Of a DNA stretch of 64,000 nt, positions 1 to 8,761 are shown one piece after another. A model generated the notes under the pieces. The model made no database searches, was not told the origin of the DNA, and saw only the letters and a program-made list of their open reading frames with translations. This DNA is from Antrihabitans stalactiti (GTDB taxonomy: Bacteria > Actinomycetota > Actinomycetes > Mycobacteriales > Mycobacteriaceae). The translations under genes and the position numbers were made by a program. Each line of letters begins with the position of its first letter. Position 1 is the first letter of the stretch. The stretch covers positions 496,001 through 560,000 of the forward strand of contig NZ_VCQU01000001.1 in the NCBI RefSeq assembly GCF_012932915.1. The letters run 5' to 3'.

Positions 1-1347
1 CTGTGGCCGCTCCTCGATGAACGACGTGGTGACGTTTCCGGCCCCGAAGTCCTCGTCGTCGAGAACCGCCTGTAGGAACGGGATGTTCGTCGATACTCCG
101 CGTATACGGAACTCCGCCAACGCGCGACGCGCCCTGGCAACAGCTGTCGGGAAGTCCCGGCCACGACAGGTCAGTTTGACCAGCATCGAGTCGAAGTACG
201 CCGCGACGTCGGCGCCCAAGTTCGCGCCGCCGTCGAGCCGGATTCCGGCACCACCGGGCGACCGGTACGCGGTAATGCGGCCGGTGTCGGGCCGGAACCC
301 GTTCGCGGGATCCTCGGTCGTGATGCGGCACTGCAAAGCCGCGCCGCGCAAGACGATCTTGTCCTGGGTCAGCCCCAGGTCGGCGAGCGACTCCCCCGAC
401 GCGATGCGAAGCTGCGACTGAACGAGATCGACGTCGGTGACCTCCTCGGTCACTGTGTGCTCCACCTGGATTCGTGGATTCATCTCGATGAAGACGTGGT
501 TGCCGCGCTTGTCGAGCAGGAACTCGACAGTCCCTGCGCAGGTGTAGCCGATCTGCTTGGCGAAAGCGACCGCATCGGCGCAGATCTTCGCCCGCACCTC
601 CGACGGCAGATTCGGAGCAGGCGCAAGCTCGATGACCTTCTGGTGGCGGCGCTGCACCGAGCAGTCGCGCTCGTAGAGGTGAATCACGTTGCCCTGCTGG
701 TCTGCCAGGATCTGCACTTCGATGTGGCGCGGATCGATGACGGCCTGCTCGAGGAAGACGGTGGGATCGCCGAACGCCGATTCGGCTTCGCGCGCCGCAG
801 CCTCGATCGACTCCTTCAGTTGTTCACGTTCGGCCACGCGCCGCATGCCGCGACCGCCACCACCGGCGACCGCTTTGACGAACAACGGGAACGTCATGTC
901 CTCGGCAGCCGCGAGCAACTCCTCGACATCAGCAGACGGCTCCGACGACGCGAGCACCGGAAGTCCGGCTGCCTTCGCTGCGGCAATGGCGCGCGCCTTG
1001 TTGCCGGTCAGCTCGAGAATCTCCGCCGACGGCCCTACGAAGGTGATGCCTTCGGCCGCACATGCTGCGGCGAGGTCCGGGTTCTCGGAAAGAAAACCGT
1101 ATCCGGGGTACACCGCGTCTGCCCCGGAACTCTTTGCCGCAGAGACGATCTCCGAGATCGACAGGTACGCCCGCACCGGGTGACCTGTCTCACCGATCTG
1201 ATAGCTCTCGTCGGCCTTCAGCCTGTGCAGCGAGTTTCGATCCTCGTACGGAAAGACAGCGACCGTACCCGCACCGAGTTCGTACGAGGCACGAAACGCA
1301 CGGATAGCAATTTCGCCGCGATTGGCTACCAAAACTTTCGAGAACAA
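1..1347 (-). CDS. pyc: Pyruvate carboxylase, N-terminal 449 residues (3' end outside window)
   Basis: Biotin-dependent carboxylation of pyruvate to oxaloacetate, a cytosolic anaplerotic step. The visible part is the biotin-carboxylase half. It opens with FSKVLVANRGEIAIRAFRA, has the glycine-rich ATP-grasp loop (KAVAGGGGRGMR), the EVQILADQQGNVIHLYERDCS segment in two parts, and MNPRIQVEHTVTEEVT, and runs on in frame to base 1. The wording (SYELGAGTVAVFPYEDRNS) is of the pyruvate carboxylase type rather than acetyl-CoA carboxylase. The start is read as TTG at 1347, just after an AGGGG ribosome-binding sequence; no in-frame ATG precedes the conserved region. Carboxyltransferase and biotinyl domains should follow beyond the window edge. 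Confidence 0.93.
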   Translation of the reverse strand, partial: MFSKVLVANRGEIAIRAFRASYELGAGTVAVFPYEDRNSLHRLKADESYQIGETGHPVRAYLSISEIVSAAKSSGADAVYPGYGFLSENPDLAAACAAEGITFVGPSAEILELTGNKARAIAAAKAAGLPVLASSEPSADVEELLAAAEDMTFPLFVKAVAGGGGRGMRRVAEREQLKESIEAAAREAESAFGDPTVFLEQAVIDPRHIEVQILADQQGNVIHLYERDCSVQRRHQKVIELAPAPNLPSEVRAKICADAVAFAKQIGYTCAGTVEFLLDKRGNHVFIEMNPRIQVEHTVTEEVTDVDLVQSQLRIASGESLADLGLTQDKIVLRGAALQCRITTEDPANGFRPDTGRITAYRSPGGAGIRLDGGANLGADVAAYFDSMLVKLTCRGRDFPTAVARARRALAEFRIRGVSTNIPFLQAVLDDEDFGAGNVTTSFIEERPQ

Positions 1348-2311
1348 CGGATCCCCTAGATTTCAAGGTCGCTCGCACCGGCTGAAAACTGACGCCTTCG
1401 GTGACTGCAAACATCAACTTGCACGCTACGTTGGGCCAACCCGAGCAAACATCGGCCAACTGGTCAGTTCTCGTGACAACTTTTCAGCGTTTTGGAGCAG
1501 TCCTCCCGGCGGGCGACGCAATGGTCTCATCTCCTTCGACGCCAACGTGACGGCGATCAGCTGTCAGCACGCCGAGTGGAATGTCGACCGGCAGCGGGTT
1601 CGGTTCTTGCCGTCGTCGCCGCGTCGCAGTGGGCGAGACGCGGTCGGTTTGAAAACGCGTCCTCTGTGGTGCCTTCTGCTAACACTGGGTCCGAGTGAAC
1701 TTTGATCCCTCGGGATGGGCGGCCGCGCTGTTCGCACTGCTCCCCTCCCCCTGGCCGCAAACCTCATGGGGCAAAGGGGGTGGAGGCGCGCGGTGATTCG
1801 TTCCTAGCCTTCGAAGGACTACACGAAGTGCTACCCGTCACACCGCTTTCCGAACTCGCTGCAAGTGGAAGGATGTCTGCCGAACAACACCACCGATTGC
1901 GGTCGGTGGCGCAGACCTTCGGCGGACGCGATCGAACTGTTCAACCTCGCCGCGGTCCCGATCACTCGATACCGGTACCGCGACAACACAATCCCCAACC
2001 CCTGGACCGTGGCCAAACACGCCTAACGGCAGACACCATGGAGAGCCCGTGGGGTGGAAACACGCATGGCGGGTTCGGCGAGCGGGCTGCGGAAACGGAC
2101 CGATGGCAACATCGGCACCGCGCCGCACGCCGACTCAACCAACTCCTGACCTTCCGCCCCGCACATTCCGTGTTCCCGCGGGTTGTCGTCGGTTCATCCG
2201 GCAGCCATCCGGCGAAACCCGCCGGATAAACGCCGGATACTGGTCGAAAACGCTCCCCCGCACAGCCGGGGCTGTACCTTAAAGAGTCTCTGACCTGGGC
2301 CTTTTACGTGG
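1348..2311. other. Long intergenic stretch without a convincing gene
   Basis: Nearly 1 kb between pyc and tRNA-Val(CAC). Open frames exist on both strands but have poor codon bias and no recognisable domain, for example 1702-2229 on the plus strand. The only gene-like segment is the orphan open frame ending at 2026, listed separately. The stretch also contains the pyc promoter region. Confidence 0.5.
1808..2026 (+). pseudogene. Orphan 3' gene remnant
   Basis: An open frame of 72 codons ends in TAA at 2026. It has strongly GC-biased third positions and a protein-like tail (AIELFNLAAVPITRYRYRD followed by NTIPNPWTVAKHA), but it lacks a start codon with a ribosome-binding site and is closed upstream by a TAG at 1805. 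This is the look of a decayed or truncated gene. The family was not recognised. Confidence 0.3.
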
Positions 2312-2383
2312 TGGTCCCGGCTGGGTTCGAACCAGCGACCTTCCGCGTGTGAAGCGGACGCTCTTCCACTGAGCCACGGGACC
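2312..2383 (-). tRNA. tRNA-Val (anticodon CAC)
   Basis: Seven-bp acceptor stem GGTCCCG/CGGGACC. The anticodon stem TCCGC/GCGGA holds loop TTCACAC, giving anticodon CAC. A T arm with GGTTCGAACCC is present and the discriminator is A. CCA is not encoded. The gene is 72 nt and intact. Confidence 0.95.
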
Positions 2384-2434
2384 GTGTGACCGTGGTGGAA
2401 CATTACACGGTCGTTCGGATGCTTCCCAATCGCT

Positions 2435-4654
2435 TTGCCGGTCTATTGCGGCAATGTCTGCAGACCAGCCACCGATTCGGCATCGACACACGATACTGGT
2501 CGAGTGCAGCGGCTGGATGACGATGCGGCGATGGCCCTGTTGGAGAACACGGCCGGCGCGATCGTTTCCGTGGATACGAACGCCACGATCCTCTTCGTCA
2601 ATGCCGCGGCCGAGCGGCTGACCGGCTTTTCACGTTCCGAGTTGATCGGTACGCCGATCACGCGGTTGCTCCCACCGGAACATGCGGAGAAGCTGCTCTG
2701 CCGCGCGGACGGCACGTGCGTGCCGGTCGAGTTGTCCACCGCTACGTTGCCCAATTCGCCCCAAGCGTTCGTGCTCACGCTCCATGACATCACCGAGCGC
2801 CAAGTGACCGAGGAGGCATTGCGGGCGTCCGTGGCGGAACTTGCGGCCGAACGGCAGGCGCAGGCGGACCTCGAAACCTACCAACGGGTGCTCGAACAGA
2901 TCGCACGCGGCAAACCGCGCGACGAGACGCTCAATGATTTATGCCACGAGGTCGAAGCTCGCTTCCCCGGCACGATTTGCAGCGTCATGGTGCCCGACGC
3001 GACCGGCCAACGACTTCACGTCGCAGCGGCCCCGTCGTTGTCGCCTGCGGCCCGCACAGCGCTGGCCGACCTTCCTGTCCAAGATGGGGTCGGTTCGTGC
3101 GGCACCGCCGCCGCTACGGGCCGAACCACGATCGTCTTCAACACACTCACGGACCCGCGTACGGCAAATTTCGTCGACCTCGCTCGCGATTTCGATCTGC
3201 ACGCGGTGTGGTCGAGTCCGTTGTACGACTCCGACACCCGGCTCTTGGGCACGTTCGCGCTGTATCGCTCGGTCCCCCACCAGCCCGGCGCCTCCGAAAT
3301 CGCAGCAATTGGAGCGGCGGCGGGGCTTGCGGCCCTTGCGATTCAGCGGTCGGACGCAGATCGGGCACTGACCGAGGCCGCAGAACGCGATCAGCTGACC
3401 GGGCTCTTCAATCGCGCACGGTTCCTGACCCTGCTCGCGGGCGAGCTCGCGAACCCGGACGCGCGGGTTGCTGTGCTGTTCTTCGACCTAGATCGCTTCA
3501 AGCGCATCAACGACAGCATGGGTCACCCGGCCGGCGACCGGATTTTGGTCGAGGTCAGCGGGCGACTGTCCGATGTCGTCGGCGAATCGGCAATTCTCGC
3601 GCGTTTCGGCGGTGACGAGTTCACGGTCCTGCTGCCCGAGGGCACCGATTCCGGCATTGCGGCGTTGGCCGATCGAGTCAACGCCGCGTTTGCCGCACCC
3701 TTCGTGATCGACGGCGGCGAATTCTTCTTCACAGTGTCGATCGGGGTCGCCGTCAACGACGAACATTCCGACGCATTCAGCCTGGTTCGCGATGCCGACG
3801 CCGCGATGTACGTCGCTAAGGAACGTGGGCGGCCGGGATTCGTTCAGTTCGACAACGCCCTTCGCGAGCGTGCCGTCGAACGTCTGACCCGCGAGAACGA
3901 GCTGCTCCGCGCGATCGAACGAGACGAGTTGGTCGTCGAATATCAGCCACTGACGAGGCTGAGCGACGGCTCGTTGTATGGATACGAAGCGCTGGTCCGG
4001 TGGCCGCACCCCACCCTCGGCCTTCTGCCACCGGCTGAATTCATTCCTCTGGCAGAAGAAACCGGCCTGATCGTCCCGCTCGGCATCAGCGTTCTCCGGA
4101 CCACCATTCGCGACATCGCCGGATTAGCGAGCATCAATCCTGACGTTCGCGTCAGCGTGAACGTCTCCGTCCTCCAACTCGGCGACCGATCGGTCGAGAA
4201 CGCGATCCGTTCGTCGCTCGACCGATACCGGGTTGCGCCAGCCAACCTCGTCGTCGAAGTGACCGAAACCGGGTTCATGCAAGACCTCGACATCGCTGCC
4301 AACGCCCTGCGACGCATCGCCGATCTGGGGGTGGACGTGATGATCGACGACTTCGGCATCGGCTACTCCTCGATTGCACGCTTGTCGGAATTGCCGATCG
4401 TCGGTGTCAAGATCGACCGTCGTTTCACCAAGAATCTCGGAGCCGACACCCAAGCGAACGGGGTGCTCGCCGCAATCACCCGATTGGCCCACGCATTCGA
4501 GCTGCTCGTCGTCGCCGAGGGCATCGAATCGAGCGAGGCTCTCGCCGTAGCGGACAAGGTCGGCTGCGACTACGCCCAGGGCTTTCACCTCGCCAGACCG
4601 ATGAGGGTCGATGCAGCTCGAGCGGCGCTACTGACGTTTGTCAGCCAGGAATGA
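2435..4654 (+). CDS. PAS-GAF-GGDEF-EAL cyclic-di-GMP signalling protein
   Basis: Bifunctional-looking c-di-GMP enzyme of up to 739 residues. An N-terminal PAS domain (ENTAGAIVSVD to LHDITERQ, about residues 35-125) is followed by a GAF domain (about 150-305) and a GGDEF domain with intact signature ARFGGDEFTVLLPEG (about 390). The EAL domain has the catalytic motifs intact: YGYEALVRW, ETGFM, DDFGIGYSS, VKIDRRF and VVAEGIES. Both synthesis and hydrolysis of c-di-GMP are therefore possible. No membrane segment or signal peptide is seen, so it should be cytosolic and sense through PAS/GAF. The start is uncertain: TTG 2435, GTG 2504 and ATG 2531 are in frame and none has a strong ribosome-binding site. 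It stands alone. Confidence 0.9.
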   Translation: MPVYCGNVCRPATDSASTHDTGRVQRLDDDAAMALLENTAGAIVSVDTNATILFVNAAAERLTGFSRSELIGTPITRLLPPEHAEKLLCRADGTCVPVELSTATLPNSPQAFVLTLHDITERQVTEEALRASVAELAAERQAQADLETYQRVLEQIARGKPRDETLNDLCHEVEARFPGTICSVMVPDATGQRLHVAAAPSLSPAARTALADLPVQDGVGSCGTAAATGRTTIVFNTLTDPRTANFVDLARDFDLHAVWSSPLYDSDTRLLGTFALYRSVPHQPGASEIAAIGAAAGLAALAIQRSDADRALTEAAERDQLTGLFNRARFLTLLAGELANPDARVAVLFFDLDRFKRINDSMGHPAGDRILVEVSGRLSDVVGESAILARFGGDEFTVLLPEGTDSGIAALADRVNAAFAAPFVIDGGEFFFTVSIGVAVNDEHSDAFSLVRDADAAMYVAKERGRPGFVQFDNALRERAVERLTRENELLRAIERDELVVEYQPLTRLSDGSLYGYEALVRWPHPTLGLLPPAEFIPLAEETGLIVPLGISVLRTTIRDIAGLASINPDVRVSVNVSVLQLGDRSVENAIRSSLDRYRVAPANLVVEVTETGFMQDLDIAANALRRIADLGVDVMIDDFGIGYSSIARLSELPIVGVKIDRRFTKNLGADTQANGVLAAITRLAHAFELLVVAEGIESSEALAVADKVGCDYAQGFHLARPMRVDAARAALLTFVSQE

Positions 4655-4682
4655 GTCACAACCCGTCACAGGCCGTACGGAA

Positions 4683-5250
4683 TCAGTCGCTTGGTTTGGC
4701 CATGTATAGCCGGTACGGGTCACCAAGTCCGTCGACCAGCGCGCGCTCTTCCGCCGGTATCCGGATGACGTAGCCGAGCGCGAGGACCGAGACCGTCAGA
4801 GGCGCCAGCCAATTCCCGTATGCGATGGTGAAGCCCAGTGCACAGAGCACCGGCCTAAGACGGGTGCCTGATCAGGCGGTACAGGCCGGTGTCGATGACC
4901 CGGTGGCCGGGTGCGGTGTGAATTTCGAAGGTGAAGAACGATCCCAACTGCCGGACTGCGGCCAATCTGAGGGCCTGCCCAGCGCCGGGACGAGCGGGCT
5001 GAGGATGCCGCCTCGATGTATGCGGCGAGGAGGCCGATGCCGATGCCTACACCGGTCGCCGCAGCGCTGAGCTACGCATCGCTCGGTGGCTCGTTCTTGC
5101 CGATTCGGTACACGCAGTACACCCAAGCAACAAATCCGACGGCCAGGACGGTTGCGGCGATCGGGTTGGTCGCAAAGTAAGCGAGTCAACAGACCCCCTG
5201 GCCAGCGGATTTGTGACAACAGAGGTGGTTCGGCTAGTGTTTCCAGTCGC
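4683..5250 (-). pseudogene. Decayed isoprenylcysteine-methyltransferase-like membrane protein
   Basis: Read on the minus strand, pieces of an ICMT/PEMT-like methyltransferase lie in order but in different frames. First is a transmembrane segment AATVLAVGFVAWVYCVYRIG, then GVGIGIGLLAAYIEA. Next comes the hallmark GHRVIDTGLYRLIRHPS, then GFTIAYGNWLAPLTVSVLAL and PAEERALVDGLGDPY, ending YMAKPSD at 4683. In-frame stops (after GKNEPPSDA, and TAG directly after RHPS) and a one-base shift between GALC and GFTIAYG break the reading frame. The intact family is about 200 residues with several membrane helices. This copy cannot make a full protein. Confidence 0.75.
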
Positions 5251-5289
5251 ACCTCAGAGGCTGTTTCTTACGGCCGAAGAGGATGAAAT

Positions 5290-5362
5290 GCGGATGTAGC
5301 GCAGTTGGTAGCGCACAACCTTGCCAAGGTTGGGGTCGCGGGTTCGAATCCCGTCATCCGCT
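5290..5362 (+). tRNA. tRNA-Gly (anticodon GCC)
   Basis: Acceptor stem GCGGATG/CATCCGC. Anticodon stem CAACC/GGTTG encloses TTGCCAA, so the anticodon is GCC. The T arm is GGGTTCGAATCCC. It is the first of three closely packed tRNA genes (Gly, Cys, Val) that probably share one transcript. Confidence 0.96.
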
Positions 5363-5386
5363 CGAGAGGGTCGTTTTTGGCCTTAC

Positions 5387-5457
5387 GGTGGAGTGGCCGA
5401 GTGGTGAGGCAACGGCCTGCAAAGCCGTGCACACGGGTTCGATTCCCGTCTCCACCT
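5387..5457 (+). tRNA. tRNA-Cys (anticodon GCA)
   Basis: Acceptor stem GGTGGAG/CTCCACC. Anticodon stem ACGGC/GCCGT encloses CTGCAAA, giving GCA. The T arm is CGGGTTCGATTCCCG. It starts 24 bp after tRNA-Gly, and tRNA-Val begins two bases after it ends. Confidence 0.96.
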
Positions 5458-5458
5458 C

Positions 5459-5530
5459 GCGCGATTAGCTCAGCGGGAGAGCGCTTCCCTGACACGGAAG
5501 AGGTCACTGGTTCAATCCCAGTATCGCGCA
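5459..5530 (+). tRNA. tRNA-Val (anticodon GAC), integration target
   Basis: Acceptor stem GCGCGAT/ATCGCGC. Anticodon stem CTTCC/GGAAG encloses CTGACAC, giving GAC. An encoded CCA follows at 5531-5533. From base 5507 onward its 3' part is the left copy of a 34-bp direct repeat whose second copy lies at 14764-14797. The functional 3' end here is therefore supplied by the integrated element. Confidence 0.95.
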
Positions 5531-5540
5531 CCACAGTTAG
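5507..5540 (+). repeat. attL core repeat (34 bp, overlaps tRNA-Val 3' end)
   Basis: Identical over 34 bases to 14764-14797. It starts in the T-arm CTGGTTCAATCCCAG sequence and ends at CACAGTTAG beyond the CCA. The bases flanking each copy differ, so the repeat boundaries are sharp. Beyond the core, both copies continue into similar but not identical hairpins. Confidence 0.92.
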
Positions 5541-5548
5541 TGCAGGTC

Positions 5549-5569
5549 AGGCACCCTTTCGGGGTGCCT
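5549..5569 (+). terminator. Rho-independent terminator after tRNA-Val (element copy)
   Basis: The stem AGGCACCC/GGGTGCCT with a five-base loop is followed by a T-rich run (TTCTTGTTCT). It lies 16 bp after the CCA of tRNA-Val and should end the tRNA-Gly-Cys-Val transcript. It replaces the original chromosomal terminator now at 14800. Confidence 0.8.
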
Positions 5570-5580
5570 TTCTTGTTCTC

Positions 5581-5601
5581 ATGCGATAAGCATGCAATAG
5601 G
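5581..5601 (+). repeat. Left arm-type repeat, putative integrase arm site
   Basis: A 21-bp sequence made of two 11-bp units (ATGCGATAAGC, then ATGCAATAGG). It matches 14626-14646 at 19 of 21 positions in the same orientation. It sits 41 bp inside the left core repeat. Its position and tandem build fit arm-binding sites of a lambda-type tyrosine integrase (inference). Confidence 0.6.
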
Positions 5602-6033
5602 CGCCAGACAGGTCTACGGTCGCGGACGAATATTCCAGTACCGCGACCATCCGGAAGGCCCGCCACGATCACCACACCCTCAGCCGCAGCGACCATCGCC
5701 TTTAACGACCACAAAATTCTGTGGCAGACGCGCAATGCTGCGATCCCCCCTCCCCGCCGGCGCAATCGAAGCTGAGAAAATGGACGACGACTACGACTAC
5801 CCAGCCGCACGAGTTCGTCCGCTGGGAACTGGAGATGTACGGGCACTTCCGTCGTGTGGTCCGGCAGCCGGCTTCCCTCCGACACCGGACGTCACGACGC
5901 AGAAGATAGCCCGAGGGACTGACAAACCCTTTGCTTTCCCGAGATCAGCCGAAGAGGCGGCTCTATCGACGTCTACGAAGCAGCAGATGCATGATCGCCC
6001 GGTCAATCCGTGGATGGGTGGTAGCTTGCGGCG
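5602..6033. other. Left-end non-coding stretch of the element
   Basis: About 430 bp between the left arm repeat and the first element gene. Several short overlapping open frames occur, but none has a clear start, ribosome-binding site or recognisable motif. Confidence 0.4.
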
Positions 6034-6348
6034 ATGGAATCTTTGTACATCGTGTTGCTTATGGCTGCACTGATCTGCGGTTTCATAGCGGCGACCATTG
6101 CGGAGCAAAAGTGGCTGAGTTGGGGCGGGTACTTCGCTTTCGGCTTCTTCTTCGGACCGATAGGCATACTGGCAGCGGTTCTCGCCGCCACTCGCGTGCC
6201 CGCCCAAGGAGCGCCTCAATCGCGCTCGGACGCAGCGACTGCGCCGTCGGCAATATCCGAGCAACTCAAAGAGCTATCTGAATTACACGCCTCTGGAGTT
6301 CTGACCGACGACGAGTTCAGGGCTGCGAAGGCAAAGTTGCTCAGTTGA
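6034..6348 (+). CDS. Small membrane protein with C-terminal SHOCT-like motif
   Basis: 104 residues. Two N-terminal membrane helices (about 2-22 and 30-52: IVLLMAALICGFIAATIA and YFAFGFFFGPIGILAAVLAA) are followed by a polar linker. The short helical tail ISEQLKELSELHASGVLTDD continues into EFRAAKAKLLS and has the SHOCT pattern (leucine-rich helix, G-hydrophobic-T/S-x-x-E-F-x-x-x-K-x-x-L-L). SHOCT tails occur at the C-terminus of many small membrane proteins and are thought to mediate oligomerisation. It is element cargo with no operon partner on its strand nearby. Confidence 0.7.
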   Translation: MESLYIVLLMAALICGFIAATIAEQKWLSWGGYFAFGFFFGPIGILAAVLAATRVPAQGAPQSRSDAATAPSAISEQLKELSELHASGVLTDDEFRAAKAKLLS

Positions 6349-6474
6349 GCGCAACTTGCTGAGAAGGAGCACCGGGGCTGACGGCAGCGCTGGCGTCGCA
6401 CGATGCGCTGGGAAGGTTCTTTCCCCTCCGCACCCTTTAGAGCCAGACGACAGACCAGCACCTGAGGAGACTCA

Positions 6475-6951
6475 CTAACCAAAGGCAGTCGGCAAACAAG
6501 CGGAGCCGAAACACAGTTGCCCTACGACGACTGGAATTGGAGCGGCTGTGCCCGTCCCGCCATAAAACTCAGGGACCGGGGATGTGCCCCACATCTCGGA
6601 GCCGTCATCCACCCCGCAAACCCAGTACACGTGATACCGGCCGGGGGTTACTTCAGTCGAGACTTCATGCCCGTCTGCACCAGGCAGGACAGGTTTCAGC
6701 TGTCCGCGGTTTCCGAACCACGGCAGCTCGGGCGTCTCTTGGTCCGGCACCTCGGGGTCGGTGAACCCAATCTCCTCGCAGTTGATCTCGCGCGAAGTCC
6801 CGTTGTGGACGGTTACTGTGACGGTCGTTCCCGATACCGACGCCGTGGCTGTGACATTCCCCGGCGCAGCCTGGGCGGGGCCACCCGCGGACACCAAGCA
6901 CAGAAGACCCACGGATGTGACAACGGCGGTACGCAAAGTTGTGACGGTCAT
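6475..6951 (-). CDS. Secreted protein of unknown function
   Basis: 158 residues. A classical signal peptide (TLRTAVVTSVGLLCLVSAGG, then PAQA before A-P) predicts export and cleavage near residue 29. The mature part is beta-rich (ATASVSGTTVTVTVHNG) and has four cysteines (in REINCEE, YWVCGVD, QLCFG and SACLP), possibly two disulfides. The early part resembles an immunoglobulin-like or expansin-like fold, but no family was recognised. It is transcribed divergently from the three-gene cassette that starts near 7197 and is probably element cargo. Confidence 0.65.
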   Translation of the reverse strand: MTVTTLRTAVVTSVGLLCLVSAGGPAQAAPGNVTATASVSGTTVTVTVHNGTSREINCEEIGFTDPEVPDQETPELPWFGNRGQLKPVLPGADGHEVSTEVTPGRYHVYWVCGVDDGSEMWGTSPVPEFYGGTGTAAPIPVVVGQLCFGSACLPTAFG

Positions 6952-7196
6952 CTGAGCCTCAATTCAGCCTCTAGGATCACTAGCCTTCTGTGTACCCGGC
7001 CGATTGATAGCCCAATCAGTGGCCTCCATCAGCGAAGGCTTGTATTCCGCAAAATTGGAACTGGATGACAGCATTATCTGGGGCGATGACGGTGGCCCAA
7101 GGGGGATCGGCGACGGCTGATGCAGAATGCGACGCCCTGACCTCGAAACCTACGCGTCTGCCGACATGAACTTCCCGTCGGTTGTATGTTCAACTC

Positions 7197-7985
7197 GTGT
7201 CAACAAATGTGCCCGTAGTCCCCTTGCAACTTGCCCGATATGACAGTGAACCTCTTCAACGCAGTCCGCTCGTGCTGGTGGCGGCGCAGATCAACTTCGA
7301 AGAGATCGGGACCGGCGTATCCCACGCGCAAGCGCGCGAGATCCAAAAGGCTTTGGACGCTTCGTGGACCAGCCTGCAGCCCGCACCCCAGATGCGGGTC
7401 ACTCTCACTGCAACAGGGCCTGTTTCCGAAACAAGCCGCTCCGCATATCGGTTGCAATCGAGCGTCGGGGCCTGGTCTCTCGTCATCAGTCCAGACAGCG
7501 TGACACTTGAGACTCAGAATTACCCCGGTTGGGGAAAAATGGCGCCGCAAATAGAAAGTGTCGCCGACGCTGTTGCCAAAGTGTTTGACCCATCCCAATG
7601 TTTGCGTCTAGGGCTCAGATACATCGATAAGATTCCACTGCCAGACGGCCACGACAACTGGGATGGACTCATCCCGGCGGCGATCCGCAGTCTTCTGAGT
7701 GACCCCACCTTCGGCGGTTCTGTGTTGGGCTCCGATCAGCGCCACATGCTACAGCTAGAAGAGGGCGCGCTATGCATGTTTCACCACGGGTTACAAGCAG
7801 ACGATCAGGGCCGGGCCTCAGGCATATATCTGCTTGACTACGACGTCTTCGATCAAAGCCCCCGAGCATTCGCCGTCGGCGACATAATGGCGGCAACAAC
7901 TGTGCTCCATCAGCACACGGGCGCGCTGTTTCGCGCATCCCTCGACGACACGCTGTACGAATGGCTGAAAGGGGATGAGAAATAG
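7197..7985 (+). CDS. TIGR04255-like protein (cassette gene 1)
   Basis: About 262 residues from GTG 7197; an in-frame TTG at 7182 is an alternative, and neither has a strong ribosome-binding site. The pattern matches the sporadically distributed TIGR04255 family: an N-terminal LVLVAAQINFEEI strand, W-S-L-V-I-S followed by VTLETQNYPGW, LRLGLRYIDKIPLP, and the late GIYLLDYDVF. Biochemical function of that family is not known to me. The stop codon TAG is directly followed by the ATG of the next gene, so the two are translationally coupled. Base composition is lower in GC than the chromosome. Confidence 0.72.
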   Translation: MSTNVPVVPLQLARYDSEPLQRSPLVLVAAQINFEEIGTGVSHAQAREIQKALDASWTSLQPAPQMRVTLTATGPVSETSRSAYRLQSSVGAWSLVISPDSVTLETQNYPGWGKMAPQIESVADAVAKVFDPSQCLRLGLRYIDKIPLPDGHDNWDGLIPAAIRSLLSDPTFGGSVLGSDQRHMLQLEEGALCMFHHGLQADDQGRASGIYLLDYDVFDQSPRAFAVGDIMAATTVLHQHTGALFRASLDDTLYEWLKGDEK

Positions 7986-8747
7986 ATGTATTCAACCAAG
8001 ACCAGACTTGCGTCGCACGAGCCTTCTACGCTGCCGATCGACTATTTGACGACTGCCACTGAACTGGACGAGGTCCTCGACCCTTTCAGGACGCCTCTCA
8101 CCGATGCCACTTCACTTTCCGATGTCGTTACCAACCGCGACGCTCACAATCGGCCGTACGTGTATGTCGATCCCTGCATTGTGCGCTCGCCCCAGTTCCA
8201 TGATTGGCGCTGGAGCGCGGGCACGGCGACCTCGATCGACTTTGAGCCGACTCGCTACATCTTTGGGCTCATCGCGTCGGTCTGGCAATCGTCTCGCATG
8301 GGGTTCGCGACGAGCGACGCGCCAGTGTTCGACCGTGCCGCGCACGTGGATCTAGGTCCTGCGGCACACCTGCAGACCAGCCTCGCTGATATTCAAAGGT
8401 GGCTTGGCATCGGCCTTCAACAAGCGACAGACGCCGCAGGGATCAGTCGCGGAACCGTCTACGCGTGGCGCGATCGCGACAGCACGCCGCGGCCGGCGAC
8501 CGTACACGGGCCCGTTTTGAGACTGCATGGCCTCATCTCTTCAGCAGTAGAAGCCGTCGGGCGCGACGGCGCGCGCGCCTGGTTCCATCAGGGTGAACCG
8601 TCGCCGCTGGATCAGCTGGTAGATGCGCGCGGTGATACGGAAAAGGTGCGTCTCGTCGCGGCGCGATTGCGACGTGCGCTCACCGCGCCTCCTCTGCCGC
8701 CCGTCGACGACATGTTGGCGGCAAACTTCGCTGACGCCGCTGAGTAA
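7986..8747 (+). CDS. HTH protein with DUF2384-like (MbcA/ParS/Xre) tail (cassette gene 2)
   Basis: 253 residues. The first 125 are unassigned. Residues about 132-170 form a helix-turn-helix (DIQRWLGIGLQQATDAAG, then ISRGTVYAWRD). Residues about 176-232 resemble the toxin-binding DUF2384 domain of MbcA/ParS/Xre antitoxins (LISSAVEAVGRDGARAWFHQ and PSPLDQLVDARGD). In that family the protein neutralises a RES-domain toxin and represses its own operon. No RES toxin is next door here, so the partner may be one of the flanking unknown proteins, or the domain may be recruited for another sensing role (inference). It starts immediately after the stop of cassette gene 1. Confidence 0.6.
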   Translation: MYSTKTRLASHEPSTLPIDYLTTATELDEVLDPFRTPLTDATSLSDVVTNRDAHNRPYVYVDPCIVRSPQFHDWRWSAGTATSIDFEPTRYIFGLIASVWQSSRMGFATSDAPVFDRAAHVDLGPAAHLQTSLADIQRWLGIGLQQATDAAGISRGTVYAWRDRDSTPRPATVHGPVLRLHGLISSAVEAVGRDGARAWFHQGEPSPLDQLVDARGDTEKVRLVAARLRRALTAPPLPPVDDMLAANFADAAE

Positions 8748-8761
8748 GAACAAGCGACGAC

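Noticed and set aside
457-1359. 300-residue plus-strand open frame
   Set aside because: Antisense to the biotin-carboxylase domain of pyc, which has all family motifs; a GC-rich shadow frame.
1702-2229. 175-residue plus-strand open frame
   Set aside because: No start support or family. The same region has a more protein-like remnant in a different frame.
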